Assembly: GCA_023266355.1 (NCBI GenBank)
Contig: JAHFQM010000004.1
Coordinates: 124,001-188,000, forward strand
Source of the DNA: Aquabacterium sp.
GTDB lineage: Bacteria > Pseudomonadota > Gammaproteobacteria > Burkholderiales > Burkholderiaceae_C
Length of the DNA stretch: 64,000 nt
Direction: 5' to 3'
Part shown: positions 47,265 through 58,166 of the stretch, piece by piece
How positions within the stretch are numbered: position 1 is the first letter of the stretch
How the letters are laid out: each line of letters opens with the position of its first letter
Program-made: the position numbers and the translations under genes
Notes under the pieces: model-generated
What the model was told of the DNA's origin: nothing
Seen by the model: the letters and a program-made list of their open reading frames with translations, nothing else
The model's database searches: none

Positions 47265-48437
47265 TCACAGATTGAGCTGTTTGGCGATGATCTCGTTCAT
47301 GATCTCGTGCGTGCCCCCGCCGATCGAGAGGATGCGGTTGTCGCGGTAGAGGCGCTCGACCACCGATTCGCGCATGTAGCCCATGCCGCCGAAGATCTGC
47401 ACGGCCTCGTAGGTGACCTTGTCGGCGACCTCGGTGGCGAAGTTCTTGGCCATCGAGACCTCCTTGACCGCCACCTGCCCCGCCTGCATGCGCGCGGCCA
47501 CGCGGTAGGCGTACTCGCGCGCCACATCGACTTGGGTGGCCATCTCGGCGAGCTTGTGGCGGATGACCTGGTGCTTGGACAGGGGCTTGCCGAAGGTGAC
47601 CCGATCCTTCACGTAATCCAGGCAGGCTTCCAGCGCCATCTGCGCGGTCATGTAGGCCATCACGGCCAGGGCCAGGCGCTCGGCCTGGAAGTTCATCATG
47701 ATGAGCATGAAGCCGGCGTTCTCCGGCCCGATGAGGTTGCCCGCGGGCACGCGGCAGTCTTCGAAGAACAGCTCGGCCGTGTCAGAGGCCCACCAGCCCA
47801 TCTTCTTCAAGTTGCGGCCCACGCTGAAGCCGGGCGTGCCCTTGTCGACCAGCAGCAGCGACACGCCGGCATAGCCCTCGCCGCCGGTGCGCACGGCCAC
47901 GGTGTAGTGGTCGGCGCGCACGCCCGAGGTGATGAAGGTCTTGCTGCCGTTGACGACGTAGTGGTCGCCATCGCGCACGGCGCGGGTGCGCAGGTTGGCC
48001 ACGTCGGAGCCGCCACCGGGCTCGGTGATGGCCAGGGCCATGATCTTCTCGCCGGCCAGCACGGCCGGTGCCACGCGCTGCTGCAGCTCGGGCGAGGCGC
48101 CACGCCACACCGGCGGCAAGCCGATGTCGAGCGAGCCCAGGCTGGCCACCAGGCCGCCGGAGGTGCTGCGCATGAGTTCTTCGCTGACGGCCAGCTTCAT
48201 GAAGACGTCGTGCTCGGCGGTGCCGCCCAGGTGCTCGGGGTGGCCGATGCCCAACAGGCCCAGGGCGCCGGCCTTCTGGTAGAGCTCACGCGGGAAGCTG
48301 CCCGCCTCTTCCCATTCGGCGATGTGCGGCAGGATTTCCTGCGCCACGAAGCGGCGGGTGGTCTCGCGGACCATGGCGTGGGTCTCGTCGAAGTAGGCGG
48401 GGAAGCACGCGTGGGAGGTGTGGCCGGTGGCGCTCAT
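47265..48437 (-). CDS. Acyl-CoA dehydrogenase
   Basis: A 390-residue FAD enzyme of fatty acid or branched-chain acyl-CoA oxidation. Family signatures are ALAITEPGGGSDVANL (first signature), GSKTFITSGVRADHYTVA, the substrate/FAD region FGKPLSKHQVIRHKLAEMA, and QIFGGMGYMRESVVERLYRDNRI (second signature); the C-terminal GGGTHEIMNEIIAKQL follows. The ATG at 48437 is chosen over one at 48488. It is divergent from an enoyl-CoA-reductase-like SDR. Confidence 0.94.
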   Translation of the reverse strand: MSATGHTSHACFPAYFDETHAMVRETTRRFVAQEILPHIAEWEEAGSFPRELYQKAGALGLLGIGHPEHLGGTAEHDVFMKLAVSEELMRSTSGGLVASLGSLDIGLPPVWRGASPELQQRVAPAVLAGEKIMALAITEPGGGSDVANLRTRAVRDGDHYVVNGSKTFITSGVRADHYTVAVRTGGEGYAGVSLLLVDKGTPGFSVGRNLKKMGWWASDTAELFFEDCRVPAGNLIGPENAGFMLIMMNFQAERLALAVMAYMTAQMALEACLDYVKDRVTFGKPLSKHQVIRHKLAEMATQVDVAREYAYRVAARMQAGQVAVKEVSMAKNFATEVADKVTYEAVQIFGGMGYMRESVVERLYRDNRILSIGGGTHEIMNEIIAKQLNL

Positions 48438-48514
48438 GGTGTCTCTCGGAGGGTTGGGTGGGTGATGGCAGGGAATTTCAGGGGCCATCGGTAGTTAACC
48501 TATGATGCCCGCAA

Positions 48515-48530
48515 TTGACGCTTACGTTAC
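48515..48530. promoter_or_regulatory. Possible LiuR-like (MerR family) operator
   Basis: TTGACGCTTACGTTAC in the 170-base gap between the divergent acyl-CoA dehydrogenase and SDR genes. It resembles, from memory, the LiuR-type site TTGACGTTTACGTAAA found ahead of acyl-CoA and branched-chain catabolism genes in proteobacteria. The regulator gene is not in this window. Confidence 0.35.
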
Positions 48531-48607
48531 CCTGAGCCCACAATCCGGGCAAGCCCCAAGCCCCACTTCCTCATTCCCACCTTTCCACCCTTCCTGAGAG
48601 CGCCACC

Positions 48608-49492
48608 ATGACCCAGCCCACCCACTACGACAGCATCTTCCGCCCCGGCCTGTTCGCGGGCCAGGTCCACGTGGTCACGGGCGGTGGCTCGGGCATCGGG
48701 CGTTGCGTGGCGCACGAGCTGGCCGCGCTCGGCGCCACCGTCGTCATCACCGGGCGCAACGAAGAAAAACTGGCGCGCACCGCCGCCGAGATCACCGAAG
48801 ACGGCGGCAAGGTGTTCACCAGCGCCTTCGACATCCGCGACGAGGACCAGGTCAAGGCCGCCGTGGCCGCCATGGTGGCGCAGCACGGCCGCATCCACGG
48901 CCTGGTGAACAACGCGGGCGGCCAGTTCCCCTCGCCGGTGTCGGCCATCTCGAAGAAAGGCTTCGAGGCGGTGGTCACCAACAACCTGACCGGCGGCTTT
49001 TTGATGATGCGCGAGGCCTACAACCAGAGCATGGCCAAGCACGGCGGCGCGGTGGTCAACATGACGGCCGACATGTGGAATGGCATGCCGGGCATGGCGC
49101 ACTCGGGCGCCGCCCGTGCCGGCATGGCCAACCTGACGAAGACGGCGGCCTACGAATGGGCGGCATCGCACGTGCGCGTGAACGCCGTGGCGCCGGGCTG
49201 GATCGCATCGAGCGGCATGGACGCCTATGGCCCGGCCATGGCCCCGATGATCCGCATGCTCAAGGACAACCTGCCGGCCAAGCGCATGGGCCTGGAGGCC
49301 GAGGTCAGCTCGGTGATCTGCTTCCTGCTGAGCCCGGGCGCGGCCTTCGTGACCGGCATCACCGTGGCCATCGACGGTGGCGCGCCGCTGCACAGCCCCG
49401 TCATGCCCACGCCCAACCACGCCGGCGCCCCCACCTACGACGGCTTCCACCGCGCGGCGGTGCCAGCGGTCCTGCAGACCCCGGGCGAGTGA
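48608..49492 (+). CDS. SDR, trans-2-enoyl-CoA / dienoyl-CoA reductase-like
   Basis: A 294-residue SDR with cofactor motif TGGGSGIG and GLVNNAGGQF. The usual YxxxK is replaced: the segment reads HSGAARAGMANLTK, the pattern of peroxisomal-type enoyl- and 2,4-dienoyl-CoA reductases, which lack the canonical Tyr there. With the divergent acyl-CoA dehydrogenase this suggests a role in fatty acyl-CoA metabolism. A leader of about 15 residues precedes the Rossmann fold. The stop lies 122 bases before the DUF1295 gene. Confidence 0.85.
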   Translation: MTQPTHYDSIFRPGLFAGQVHVVTGGGSGIGRCVAHELAALGATVVITGRNEEKLARTAAEITEDGGKVFTSAFDIRDEDQVKAAVAAMVAQHGRIHGLVNNAGGQFPSPVSAISKKGFEAVVTNNLTGGFLMMREAYNQSMAKHGGAVVNMTADMWNGMPGMAHSGAARAGMANLTKTAAYEWAASHVRVNAVAPGWIASSGMDAYGPAMAPMIRMLKDNLPAKRMGLEAEVSSVICFLLSPGAAFVTGITVAIDGGAPLHSPVMPTPNHAGAPTYDGFHRAAVPAVLQTPGE

Positions 49493-49614
49493 GCACAGGG
49501 CAGCCAGCGTGAAGCGCCTTTTGAATCACTTTTGACCCGCATTGGCCGAAGGTTGAGGGCGCGGCGCAGAGGATGGCTCCCTAGAATCGGGGACAACTTC
49601 GCGTCAAGCTCACC

Positions 49615-50406
49615 ATGCCCACCCTGTCGATCTTGCACGCCGTGTTCGCGGCCGCCCTGCTGCTGTTCCTGGCCAAGTCCGTGGCCTGGCTCATCCAGCG
49701 GCGCATGGGCAATGGCGGCATCGTCGATGCCATCTGGGCCTGGGCCCTGGGCGGCCTGGCCGTGTGGTTCGCCGCCGTGGGCACCGCGCCCACCGAGGTT
49801 CGCCTGACCCTGTGCGCCATGGGCGGGCTGTGGGGCCTGCGCCTGGGCACCTACCTGTGGGGCCGCAACTGGCGCGCCGCCGAAGACTGGCGCTACGCCA
49901 AGTTCCGCGCCGACTGGGGCGCGCAAGCGCAATCCAAGATGTTCTGGTTCTTCCAGTTCCAGAACCTGTTCACCCTGGCCCTGGCCGCCAGCGCCTTCGT
50001 CCCGGCGGCTTACCGCGAGGGCTCGCCCGGGCCGCTCGGCCTGGGTGCGGCGGTGGCCATCCTGCTGGTGTCGGTCTGGGGCGAAGGCCTGGCCGACGAC
50101 CAACTGCGCCGATTCAAGGCCGACCCCGCGCGCCGCGGCCAGGTCTGCGACGTCGGCCTGTGGCGCTACAGCCGCCACCCCAACTACTTCTTCGAGTGCG
50201 TGCACTGGCTGGCCTACATCCCCCTGGCCGTGGGCGGCGGGTTGTGGGGCTGGTCGCTGATCGCGCCGGTGGTCATGGTCTTGCTGCTGCTGAAAATTTC
50301 GGGCGTGCCACTGCTGGAAGCCGAGATGGCCGTGCGCAAACCGGGCTACGCCGAGTACATGGCGCGCACCAGCATGCTGCTGCCCTGGCCGCCGCGCCAG
50401 CCGTGA
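49615..50406 (+). CDS. DUF1295 (steroid 5-alpha-reductase-like) membrane protein
   Basis: A 263-residue polytopic membrane protein of the DUF1295 family, related in fold to steroid 5-alpha-reductases and isoprenylcysteine methyltransferases. The C-terminal cofactor-binding motif GLWRYSRHPNYFFECVHWL and the KPGYAEYMARTS tail are clear. It probably modifies a lipid. It is followed after 87 bases by a cyclopropane-synthase-like gene, suggesting joint lipid modification. Confidence 0.88.
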   Translation: MPTLSILHAVFAAALLLFLAKSVAWLIQRRMGNGGIVDAIWAWALGGLAVWFAAVGTAPTEVRLTLCAMGGLWGLRLGTYLWGRNWRAAEDWRYAKFRADWGAQAQSKMFWFFQFQNLFTLALAASAFVPAAYREGSPGPLGLGAAVAILLVSVWGEGLADDQLRRFKADPARRGQVCDVGLWRYSRHPNYFFECVHWLAYIPLAVGGGLWGWSLIAPVVMVLLLLKISGVPLLEAEMAVRKPGYAEYMARTSMLLPWPPRQP

Positions 50407-50493
50407 CGGTACCTGGATGCCTTCGCTTGCACACGCTGCATCCAGGCCGCGATGGGCTGCGTAAGGTCTGACACCTCTGGAGGAACCTGAACC

Positions 50494-51546
50494 ATGTTGT
50501 TTGCCATCGAATGGGCCGAGAACGGCCTGCTGCCCGACACCGTCATCCGCGCCGGCATGCGCCGCCTGATGGCCCAGCGCCTGGCCGCCCACCACGACCA
50601 GCCGCCCTCGCGCCGCACCGCCGCCTTCCGCGACTTCGTGGCCGAACTCAAGAACAGCCCCATCGCCATCCACACGCACGACGCCAACGTGCAGCACTAC
50701 GAGGTGCCCGCCCAGTTCTTCCACCTGCACCTGGGACCGCGCCTGAAGTACTCGTGCTGCTGGTACGAGCGCGGCAACGAGACCCTGGCCCAGGCCGAAG
50801 AGGCCATGATGCGCATCTACGCCGAACGCGCCCAGCTCGACAAGCTGAAAGCCGGTGACCGCGTGCTGGACCTGGGCTGCGGCTGGGGCTCGCTGAGCCT
50901 GTGGTTGGCGGAACACTACCCGCACCTGGAGATCGTCGGTTTCAGCAACTCGCACGGCCAGCGCGAATTCATCGAGGGCCGCGCCCGCGAGCGTGGCTTC
51001 CAGAACCTGCGCATCGTCACGGGCAACGTCGCCACCGACCCCATGCCGGCCGATGCCCTGAAGGGCGGCTTCCAGCGCGTCATGTCCATCGAGATGTTCG
51101 AGCACATGCGCAACTACCAGCTGCTGCTCAAGAAGGTGCGCGGCTGGATGACCAACGACGCCAAGCTCTTCGTGCACATCTTCGCCCACCCCACCCTGGC
51201 CTACCCGTACGAGGTCAAGGACAAGAGCGACTGGATGACGCAGTACTTTTTCCTCGGCGGCATCATGCCCAACGAGCACCTGCTGGCGCAGTTCCAGGAC
51301 GACATGAAGCTGTCCAACCAGTGGTGGGTCGATGGCACCCACTACCAAAAGACGGCCGAGCATTGGCTGCAGGGCATGGACGGCAACAAGGCCGCCGTGC
51401 TGGCCACCTTCCAGCAGTGCTATGGCGACGACACCGAGCGCTGGGTGCAACGCTGGCGCATGTTCTACATGGCCGTGGCCGAGTTCTTCGGCTACCAGCA
51501 CGGCAGCGAGTGGGGTGTGACCCACCTGCTGTTCGACGCACGCTGA
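50494..51546 (+). CDS. Cyclopropane-fatty-acyl-phospholipid synthase family methyltransferase
   Basis: A 350-residue SAM-dependent lipid methyltransferase. HYEVPAQFFHLHLGPRLKYSCCWY is the family's lipid-binding motif (CFA: HYDxGNDxF...SC.Y). The SAM site is VLDLGCGWGSLSLWLAEHYP, then IEMFEHMRNY and FVHIFAHP. It is shorter at the N-terminus than E. coli Cfa and belongs to the subgroup that accompanies DUF1295 genes. It would methylate or cyclopropanate unsaturated acyl chains. A GGAGG-like site precedes the ATG, and the next gene begins 10 bases after the stop. Confidence 0.9.
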   Translation: MLFAIEWAENGLLPDTVIRAGMRRLMAQRLAAHHDQPPSRRTAAFRDFVAELKNSPIAIHTHDANVQHYEVPAQFFHLHLGPRLKYSCCWYERGNETLAQAEEAMMRIYAERAQLDKLKAGDRVLDLGCGWGSLSLWLAEHYPHLEIVGFSNSHGQREFIEGRARERGFQNLRIVTGNVATDPMPADALKGGFQRVMSIEMFEHMRNYQLLLKKVRGWMTNDAKLFVHIFAHPTLAYPYEVKDKSDWMTQYFFLGGIMPNEHLLAQFQDDMKLSNQWWVDGTHYQKTAEHWLQGMDGNKAAVLATFQQCYGDDTERWVQRWRMFYMAVAEFFGYQHGSEWGVTHLLFDAR

Positions 51547-52263
51547 GGGCATCGGCATGAGGCTGCTCAACCAGGTCCGCCTGCTCGCCGTGGTGGTGGC
51601 GGGCACGCTGCTGGGGTGTGAAGCCGTGCAAGCCGAAACCGTGCTCGGCTTCGCCCGTGACGCCAGCTCGCAGCGCTTCCTCTACACCGAGGTGCACGAG
51701 TTCAAGCGCGGCAGCGATGGCGAGGTGCAAACCGCCACCACGCGCTACTACGACCCGCAAGGCCGCGAGATGGCGCGCAAGTCGCTGGACTACCGCGCCA
51801 ACCGCTACATCCCGCTCTACAAAATGGAGATGCCGGCGCAACGCTACAGCGAAGGCATCAGCGGCAACGGCGACCCGGTGGAGGTGTTCAAGCAGGACCA
51901 GGGCAAGGAGACCCGCAAGGCCCTGGCGCGCGACAGCGGCCTGGAAGCGGCCGACTCCGGCTTCAACCACCTGCTGCTCGACCAGCTGCCGCAGTTGCGC
52001 AAGGGCGAGGCCGTGAGCTTCAAGCTCATCGTGGCCGGCAACACCGACCGCTTCCGCTTCCGCGCGCGCAAGGTGGCCGATGTCCAGATCGAGCAGGAGG
52101 CGGGCGTCCAGCTGCGCGTGGAACCCGACTCGCTGCTGCGCCTGCTGGTCAACCCCATCGACATCGTCTACGACGCCAAGGGCACGCGGCTGCTGAGCTA
52201 TGTGGGCGTGTCCAACGTCATCGACCCGAGCAGCGGCCAGGTCTACAAGCAGGTCCGCATCAG

Positions 52264-54290
<2,027 letters not shown>

Positions 54291-54294
<4 letters not shown>

Positions 54295-55052
54295 GGTTGC
54301 TGCGCCCGCTGGAATTCGGCCAGCATGCGCCGGTACTGTCCGCTGGCCATCAGCGTTTGCAGGCCCTTTTCGAAGACCACGGACAGGCGCTGCCCATCGG
54401 GGTGCACCTTGGAAAAGCTCAACCAGAAGCTGTCCGTGTTGAGCGCGCCCACCCGCTGGACCTTGCCTTGCAGCTCGGGCATGTGCTGCAGGTGGTGTTG
54501 CGCGGGCAAGGTGTTGACGAGGATGTAGTCCACGCGGCCACCCGCCAGCATGCGCAGCAGGTTGGCGTCAGACACCGCCACATGGCGGCGGATGCCGGGG
54601 TGGCGCATGAACTCGGTCGGGTAGGTGTAACCCACGGTGATGCCGACCGCGTGGCCAACCAGATCGGGCAGCGTGGCTTCTCGGCCAGGCACGCCGCTGC
54701 GGGCGAAGATGCCCAGTTCCTCGCGGAACAGGGGCGTGGCGTGCCAGTGGAAGCTGTCGCTGTTGGCCGCCGTGCGCGTGGTGTCGAAACACCCGACCAG
54801 GCGCCCAATCTCAGCGTCGTGCAGACAACGGGAAAATGGCAACACCTTGAACTGCACCTGCACACCCTGCGTCTGGAAAGCCGCACGGACCAGCCGCGGC
54901 GCCAAGCCCTGCGGCTCGGCCTGACCGGCCACCGCGTAAGAGTACGGCGCCCAGTCGTCCTCGGCGCCCACCGTGATGGTTTCGGCGTGCAGGGGTGCGA
55001 GCAGGCCTGCGCTCCACGCACATGCGAACACCCACAACCAGACGACGCGCAT
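54291..55052 (-). CDS. Periplasmic solute-binding protein (amino-acid-binding type 3)
   Basis: A 253-residue protein with a signal peptide to about residue 23 (ending PLHAET) and the SBP_bac_3 fold typical of polar amino acid receptors: ITVGAEDDWAPYSYA at the N-terminus, LPFSRCLHDAEIGRLVGCFDTT, and GITVGYTYPTEF. No ABC permease or ATPase gene adjoins; the gene is instead coupled to the hybrid kinase. The ATG at 55052 follows GGAGG; one 39 bases upstream would spoil the signal peptide. It may present a ligand to the kinase's periplasmic domain. Confidence 0.87.
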
Positions 55053-55078
55053 CACCACCTCCAGTGGGCAATGTAGCG

Positions 55079-55101
55079 CCGATCGGCCCATGGGCCATCG
55101 G
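55079..55101. promoter_or_regulatory. Long hairpin upstream of the solute-binding protein gene
   Basis: CCGAT-C-GGCCCATGGGCC-ATCGG is an almost complete palindrome 27 bases ahead of the solute-binding protein start and after the DUF2845 gene. A further inverted repeat TGATTCA (55103-55109) / TGAATCA (55123-55129) adjoins it. These may act as an operator or as a terminator of the DUF2845 transcript. Confidence 0.5.
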
Positions 55102-55126
55102 TTGATTCACCCGTTTGACCGATGAA

Positions 55127-55477
55127 TCACGGCCTTTCCTGGCCGTACAGGACGGTCTGCACCACGCCGGCGCGGAAACGCACCGTGGCGGTGAGGAAAC
55201 CCGGGCCGCGCTCGTAGAGCCAGTCTTCGATGGGGACGCACGGCGCCACGCGGGCCGCGATGTGGTCGGGCAAAGGCTGCAGGCGGCCGGCCACGTACAC
55301 CGGCGCGCATTGGCTGTCTTTGAGGGCGGGCTGTCCGCAGCGGCGCAACACGCTCAAGCGGGAGTCGCCTTCCGAGACGATCTCGCCATTGCAGCGCAGC
55401 GATTCGGCGCGTGCCTGGCCAGACGCCCACACGGCCAGCAGCACAAGACAACAGACATTGCGGCAGAGCACACCCAT
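55127..55477 (-). CDS. DUF2845 domain protein (exported)
   Basis: A 116-residue exported protein. A signal peptide of about 24 residues (VCCLVLLAVWASGQARAES) leads to the family's pattern: LRCNGEIVSEGDSRLSVLRRCGQP, then IEDWLYERGPGFLTATVRFRAGVVQTV. Two cysteines in the motif may form a disulfide. The function is unknown. The ATG at 55477 is chosen over an earlier one at 55564 that would overlap the divergent SH3-like gene. It lies upstream of the solute-binding protein and kinase genes on the same strand. Confidence 0.8.
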   Translation of the reverse strand: MGVLCRNVCCLVLLAVWASGQARAESLRCNGEIVSEGDSRLSVLRRCGQPALKDSQCAPVYVAGRLQPLPDHIAARVAPCVPIEDWLYERGPGFLTATVRFRAGVVQTVLYGQERP

Positions 55478-55550
55478 GCACACAGCGTAACGCAGGCCAG
55501 CCTGCACGTCGATAAGATGGGGCCTTGCCCGCACCCGACACGGACCCACC

Positions 55551-56069
55551 ATGGCTCGCATCACCCCCTCCGCCCTGCTGACCGCGCTCGCACTGGCCGC
55601 CGTCAGCCCACTGGCTGGCGCCCAGGCCTACACGCAATCGGCCACGGAGCTGCGCTTGGGCCCTGGCACGGACTGGACCATCGTCGCCGAGCTGCCGCCC
55701 AGCACCTTCGTGCGCGTCATCGGCTGCGACCCGCGCTACCGCTGGTGCCAGGTCCGCGTCCCACACGGCCTGCAAGGCTGGTTGCCCGGCGACAGCCTGC
55801 GCGATGCGCGCGACGACCAGCCCCTGCGCCGCGACGGCCAGGGCAGCCTGATCGACTTCCCCGCCATCGTCTTCACCGGCATCCAGTTCGGCCAGCCCAT
55901 CGTGCCCGGCGCGGCGGTGCAGCGCGGCAACGGCGTGCGCCAGGACAGCCCCCGCCACGACATCACACGCCGTCAGCCCTTGCCCACACGCCCGGCCACG
56001 CCGGCCAGCGGCGCATCGGGTGGCAGCGAGCGCGAACCCGTCTTCCCCGGTCGGGGCGGGCCACGCTGA
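55551..56069 (+). CDS. Exported SH3-like domain protein
   Basis: A 172-residue protein with a signal peptide to about residue 25 (LAGAQAY) and one bacterial SH3-like domain (SATELRLGPGTDWTIVAELPPSTFVRVIGCDPRYRWCQVRVPHGLQGWLPGDSL). A low-complexity Pro/Gly/Arg tail follows. Such proteins bind cell-wall components or act as periplasmic scaffolds. It is divergent from DUF2845 and convergent with the OsmC gene. Confidence 0.82.
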   Translation: MARITPSALLTALALAAVSPLAGAQAYTQSATELRLGPGTDWTIVAELPPSTFVRVIGCDPRYRWCQVRVPHGLQGWLPGDSLRDARDDQPLRRDGQGSLIDFPAIVFTGIQFGQPIVPGAAVQRGNGVRQDSPRHDITRRQPLPTRPATPASGASGGSEREPVFPGRGGPR

Positions 56070-56079
56070 GCGCTTCGGC

Positions 56080-56559
56080 TCAGGCCGCGGGGGGCGTCAG
56101 CCACTGCCCATCGGCATCGCGCACGGTGACCTGCACCGGGATGCCCTGGCGCACGCTTTGCGTGACGGTGCAGTAGCCCTCGAAGCTGGCCAGCACGCGG
56201 TCGAGGTGTTCGAGCGACGCGGCGGGCACGCCCAGCGTCAGCACGGCCTGCATGCCCAGCACGCGCACACGGCCCTCGGCATTGCGCCCGACCTCGGCGT
56301 GCACCTCGCAGGCGATGGGTTCGGGCGCCTGCTTGAACTTGCGCAGGGCGAACAGCAGCGAGTCCGACAGGCAGTTGCCCACGGCCGCGGCCAGCAGCTG
56401 CACCGGTGAAGGACCCTGGCCCTGGCCCAGCGGCGCGGGCTCATCGCCCAAGACATCGGGCGCATCCCCACCGAAAGCGATGCGGAACTGGTAGTCCTGC
56501 TGCTGGCGCAGCTGGACCGTGACGGTGGTGGTGGTGCTTGCAGCTGCAGCGTCGCTCAT
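56080..56559 (-). CDS. OsmC family protein
   Basis: A 159-residue protein of the OsmC/Ohr superfamily, thiol peroxidases protecting against organic hydroperoxides. GPSPVQLLAAAVGNCLSDSLLFALRK carries the first conserved Cys, and FEGYCTVTQSVRQGIPVQVTV carries the second. This group is the YhfA-like branch rather than classical Ohr. It lies 34 bases downstream of the MBL gene on the same strand, so it is probably part of the sulfide/thiol stress transcript. Confidence 0.88.
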   Translation of the reverse strand: MSDAAAASTTTTVTVQLRQQQDYQFRIAFGGDAPDVLGDEPAPLGQGQGPSPVQLLAAAVGNCLSDSLLFALRKFKQAPEPIACEVHAEVGRNAEGRVRVLGMQAVLTLGVPAASLEHLDRVLASFEGYCTVTQSVRQGIPVQVTVRDADGQWLTPPAA

Positions 56560-56593
56560 GGGGGCTCCGGAAGGGGTGACAGGGCAGATCGGG

Positions 56594-57472
56594 TCAAGCC
56601 AGGGTCAGCGGCCAGCGCAGGTAGCGCGTGCCGTTGGCATCGGGTTCGGGCAACTGGCCCGCGCGGATGTTGACCTGGATGGACGGCAGGATGAGGCGGG
56701 GCACGGCCAGGGTCGCATCGCGCGCCTGTCGCAGCGCCACGAACTCGGACTCGCCGATGCCATCGCGGATGTGGACGTTGTGGCGGCGCTCGTCGCCCAC
56801 GGTGCACATGGCCATCGGCGGGCGCTCGGTGAGCGGGTAGTCGTGGCACATGAACAGGCGGGTGTCGTCGGGCAAGGCCAGCAGGCGCTGCACCGAGTGG
56901 TACAGCGCGCGGGCGTCGCCACCGGGGAAGTCGCAGCGCGCCGTGCCGACATCGGGCGGGAACAGGGTGTCGCCCACAAAGACAGCATCGCCCACCACGA
57001 AGGCCATGTCGGCCGGGGTGTGGCCGGGCACGTGCCAGGCGGTGGCCTGCAAGTCACCGATGGCGAAGGTCTCGCCGTCGTCGAAGAGGTGGTCGAAGCC
57101 ATCGCCCTCGGGGCCGTGCGCGGGCAGGGGCTGACCGGGGTGGAAGCGCGGCTCGAAGATGGCCTGCACCTCGCCGATGGCCCGCCCGATGGCGATGCGT
57201 CCCCCCAGACGGGCCTTCAGGTAGGGCGCGGCCGACAGGTGATCGGCATGGGCATGGGTCTCCAGGATCCAGTCGATGCGCAGGTTCAGCTGCTGCACGA
57301 CGGCCACCACCTCCTCGGCCGCGGTGTGCGCGATGCGGCCGCTGGCGGGGTCGAAATCCCGCACCGGATCGACGATGGCGCCGCGCCCGCCCTCGCGGTC
57401 AAAGACCACGTGGGTGAAGGTGCTGGTGTCGGCATGGAAGAGCGAGACGACGCGGGGCTGGGCGGTGGTCAT
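56594..57472 (-). CDS. MBL-fold hydrolase, persulfide dioxygenase-like (Blh type)
   Basis: A 292-residue metallo-beta-lactamase-fold enzyme. ETHAHADHLSAAPYLK is the metal-binding motif, followed by TAWHVPGHTPADMAFVVGDAVFVGDTLF and MCHDYPL. This matches the ETHE1/Blh persulfide dioxygenase-like group, which oxidises glutathione persulfide to sulfite. The ATG at 57472 gives MTTAQPRVVSLFHADTSTFTHVV. It is divergent from an ArsR-type BigR/SqrR-like gene, with the operator palindrome between the starts, and with a sulfite exporter gene downstream of that. This fits hydrogen sulfide detoxification. Confidence 0.9.
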   Translation of the reverse strand: MTTAQPRVVSLFHADTSTFTHVVFDREGGRGAIVDPVRDFDPASGRIAHTAAEEVVAVVQQLNLRIDWILETHAHADHLSAAPYLKARLGGRIAIGRAIGEVQAIFEPRFHPGQPLPAHGPEGDGFDHLFDDGETFAIGDLQATAWHVPGHTPADMAFVVGDAVFVGDTLFPPDVGTARCDFPGGDARALYHSVQRLLALPDDTRLFMCHDYPLTERPPMAMCTVGDERRHNVHIRDGIGESEFVALRQARDATLAVPRLILPSIQVNIRAGQLPEPDANGTRYLRWPLTLA

Positions 57473-57518
57473 GGCAGCGCAAGGACTTCGTGGAAGTGAA
57501 GGACGTGCGGAAACTTTA

Positions 57519-57541
57519 TTGACAAACAATATATTTGTCAA
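57519..57541. promoter_or_regulatory. BigR/SqrR-type operator palindrome
   Basis: TTGACAAA-N7-TTTGTCAA, a perfect 8-bp inverted repeat in the short gap between the divergent MBL and ArsR-type genes, 47 bases from the first start and 13 bases from the second. The AT-rich context is distinct from the GC-rich surroundings. It should be the binding site of the adjacent repressor. Confidence 0.75.
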
Positions 57542-57554
57542 CATAATGTTTTTC

Positions 57555-57926
57555 ATGCAAGTGACAGAACCCTCCCCCGAACCTTCTCCCGTGTTGCACG
57601 CGCCACCGTCGGCGGCCGACATCGCTGCGCTGCAGGCTTCGGCCGAGCGCGCCTGCGCCCTTTTGCGCGTGTTGGCCAATGCCGACCGACTGGTGCTGCT
57701 GTGCCGCCTCACGCAGGGCGAGTTCTGCGTGAGCGAGCTGGAAAACGACCTGGGCATCCGCCAGCCCACGCTGTCGCAGCAGCTGGGCGTGCTGCGCCAG
57801 GAAGGCCTGGTGGACACCCGCCGCCAAGGCAAGAACATCTACTACCGGCTGATCAGCGACGACGCGGCGGCCATCCTGCAGGTCCTGCACAGCCGCATGT
57901 GCGGCCAGGCCCTGCCGCATCCCTGA
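57555..57926 (+). CDS. ArsR-family sulfide/persulfide-responsive repressor (BigR/SqrR-like)
   Basis: A 123-residue winged-helix repressor. The recognition region is ELENDLGIRQPTLSQQLGVLRQEGLVDTRRQGKNIYYRL. Cys50 (RLVLLCRLTQGE) and Cys116 (SRMCGQ) are 66 residues apart, the spacing of the redox cysteine pair of BigR and SqrR, which form a disulfide or polysulfide bridge in response to sulfide. The ATG at 57555 is used; one at 57546 adds three residues. It represses the divergent MBL gene, itself and probably the downstream transporter genes. Confidence 0.88.
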   Translation: MQVTEPSPEPSPVLHAPPSAADIAALQASAERACALLRVLANADRLVLLCRLTQGEFCVSELENDLGIRQPTLSQQLGVLRQEGLVDTRRQGKNIYYRLISDDAAAILQVLHSRMCGQALPHP

Positions 57927-57957
57927 TGTTTCCCCAACCCTCCCCAAGGAGTTCATG

Positions 57958-58149
57958 ATGATCAAAAGCAATGTGGGCGGCATCGACCGCGTGGTGCGCA
58001 TCGGCGCTGGCCTGACCCTGGTGGCCCTGGCCGCCACCGGCGTGGTCGGCCTGTGGGGCTGGCTGGGCCTGGTGCCCCTGGCCACGGGGCTGTCGGGCTG
58101 GTGTCCGGCCTACCTGCCCTTCGGCCTGTCCACCTGCAAAACCCGCTGA
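57958..58149 (+). CDS. DUF2892 small membrane protein
   Basis: A 63-residue protein of the YgaP-like DUF2892 transmembrane family: NVGGIDRVVRIGAGLTLVALAATGVVGLWGWLGLVPLATGLSGWCPAYLPFGLSTC. Two hydrophobic helices end in WCPAYLPFGLSTC, whose two cysteines are typical. The second of two adjacent ATGs (57955, 57958) is used because AAGGAG then has a 6-base spacing. In other genomes it accompanies rhodanese and sulfite-export genes, in keeping with the neighbours here. Confidence 0.85.
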   Translation: MIKSNVGGIDRVVRIGAGLTLVALAATGVVGLWGWLGLVPLATGLSGWCPAYLPFGLSTCKTR

Positions 58150-58166
58150 GCGGAGGCGGCACAGGC

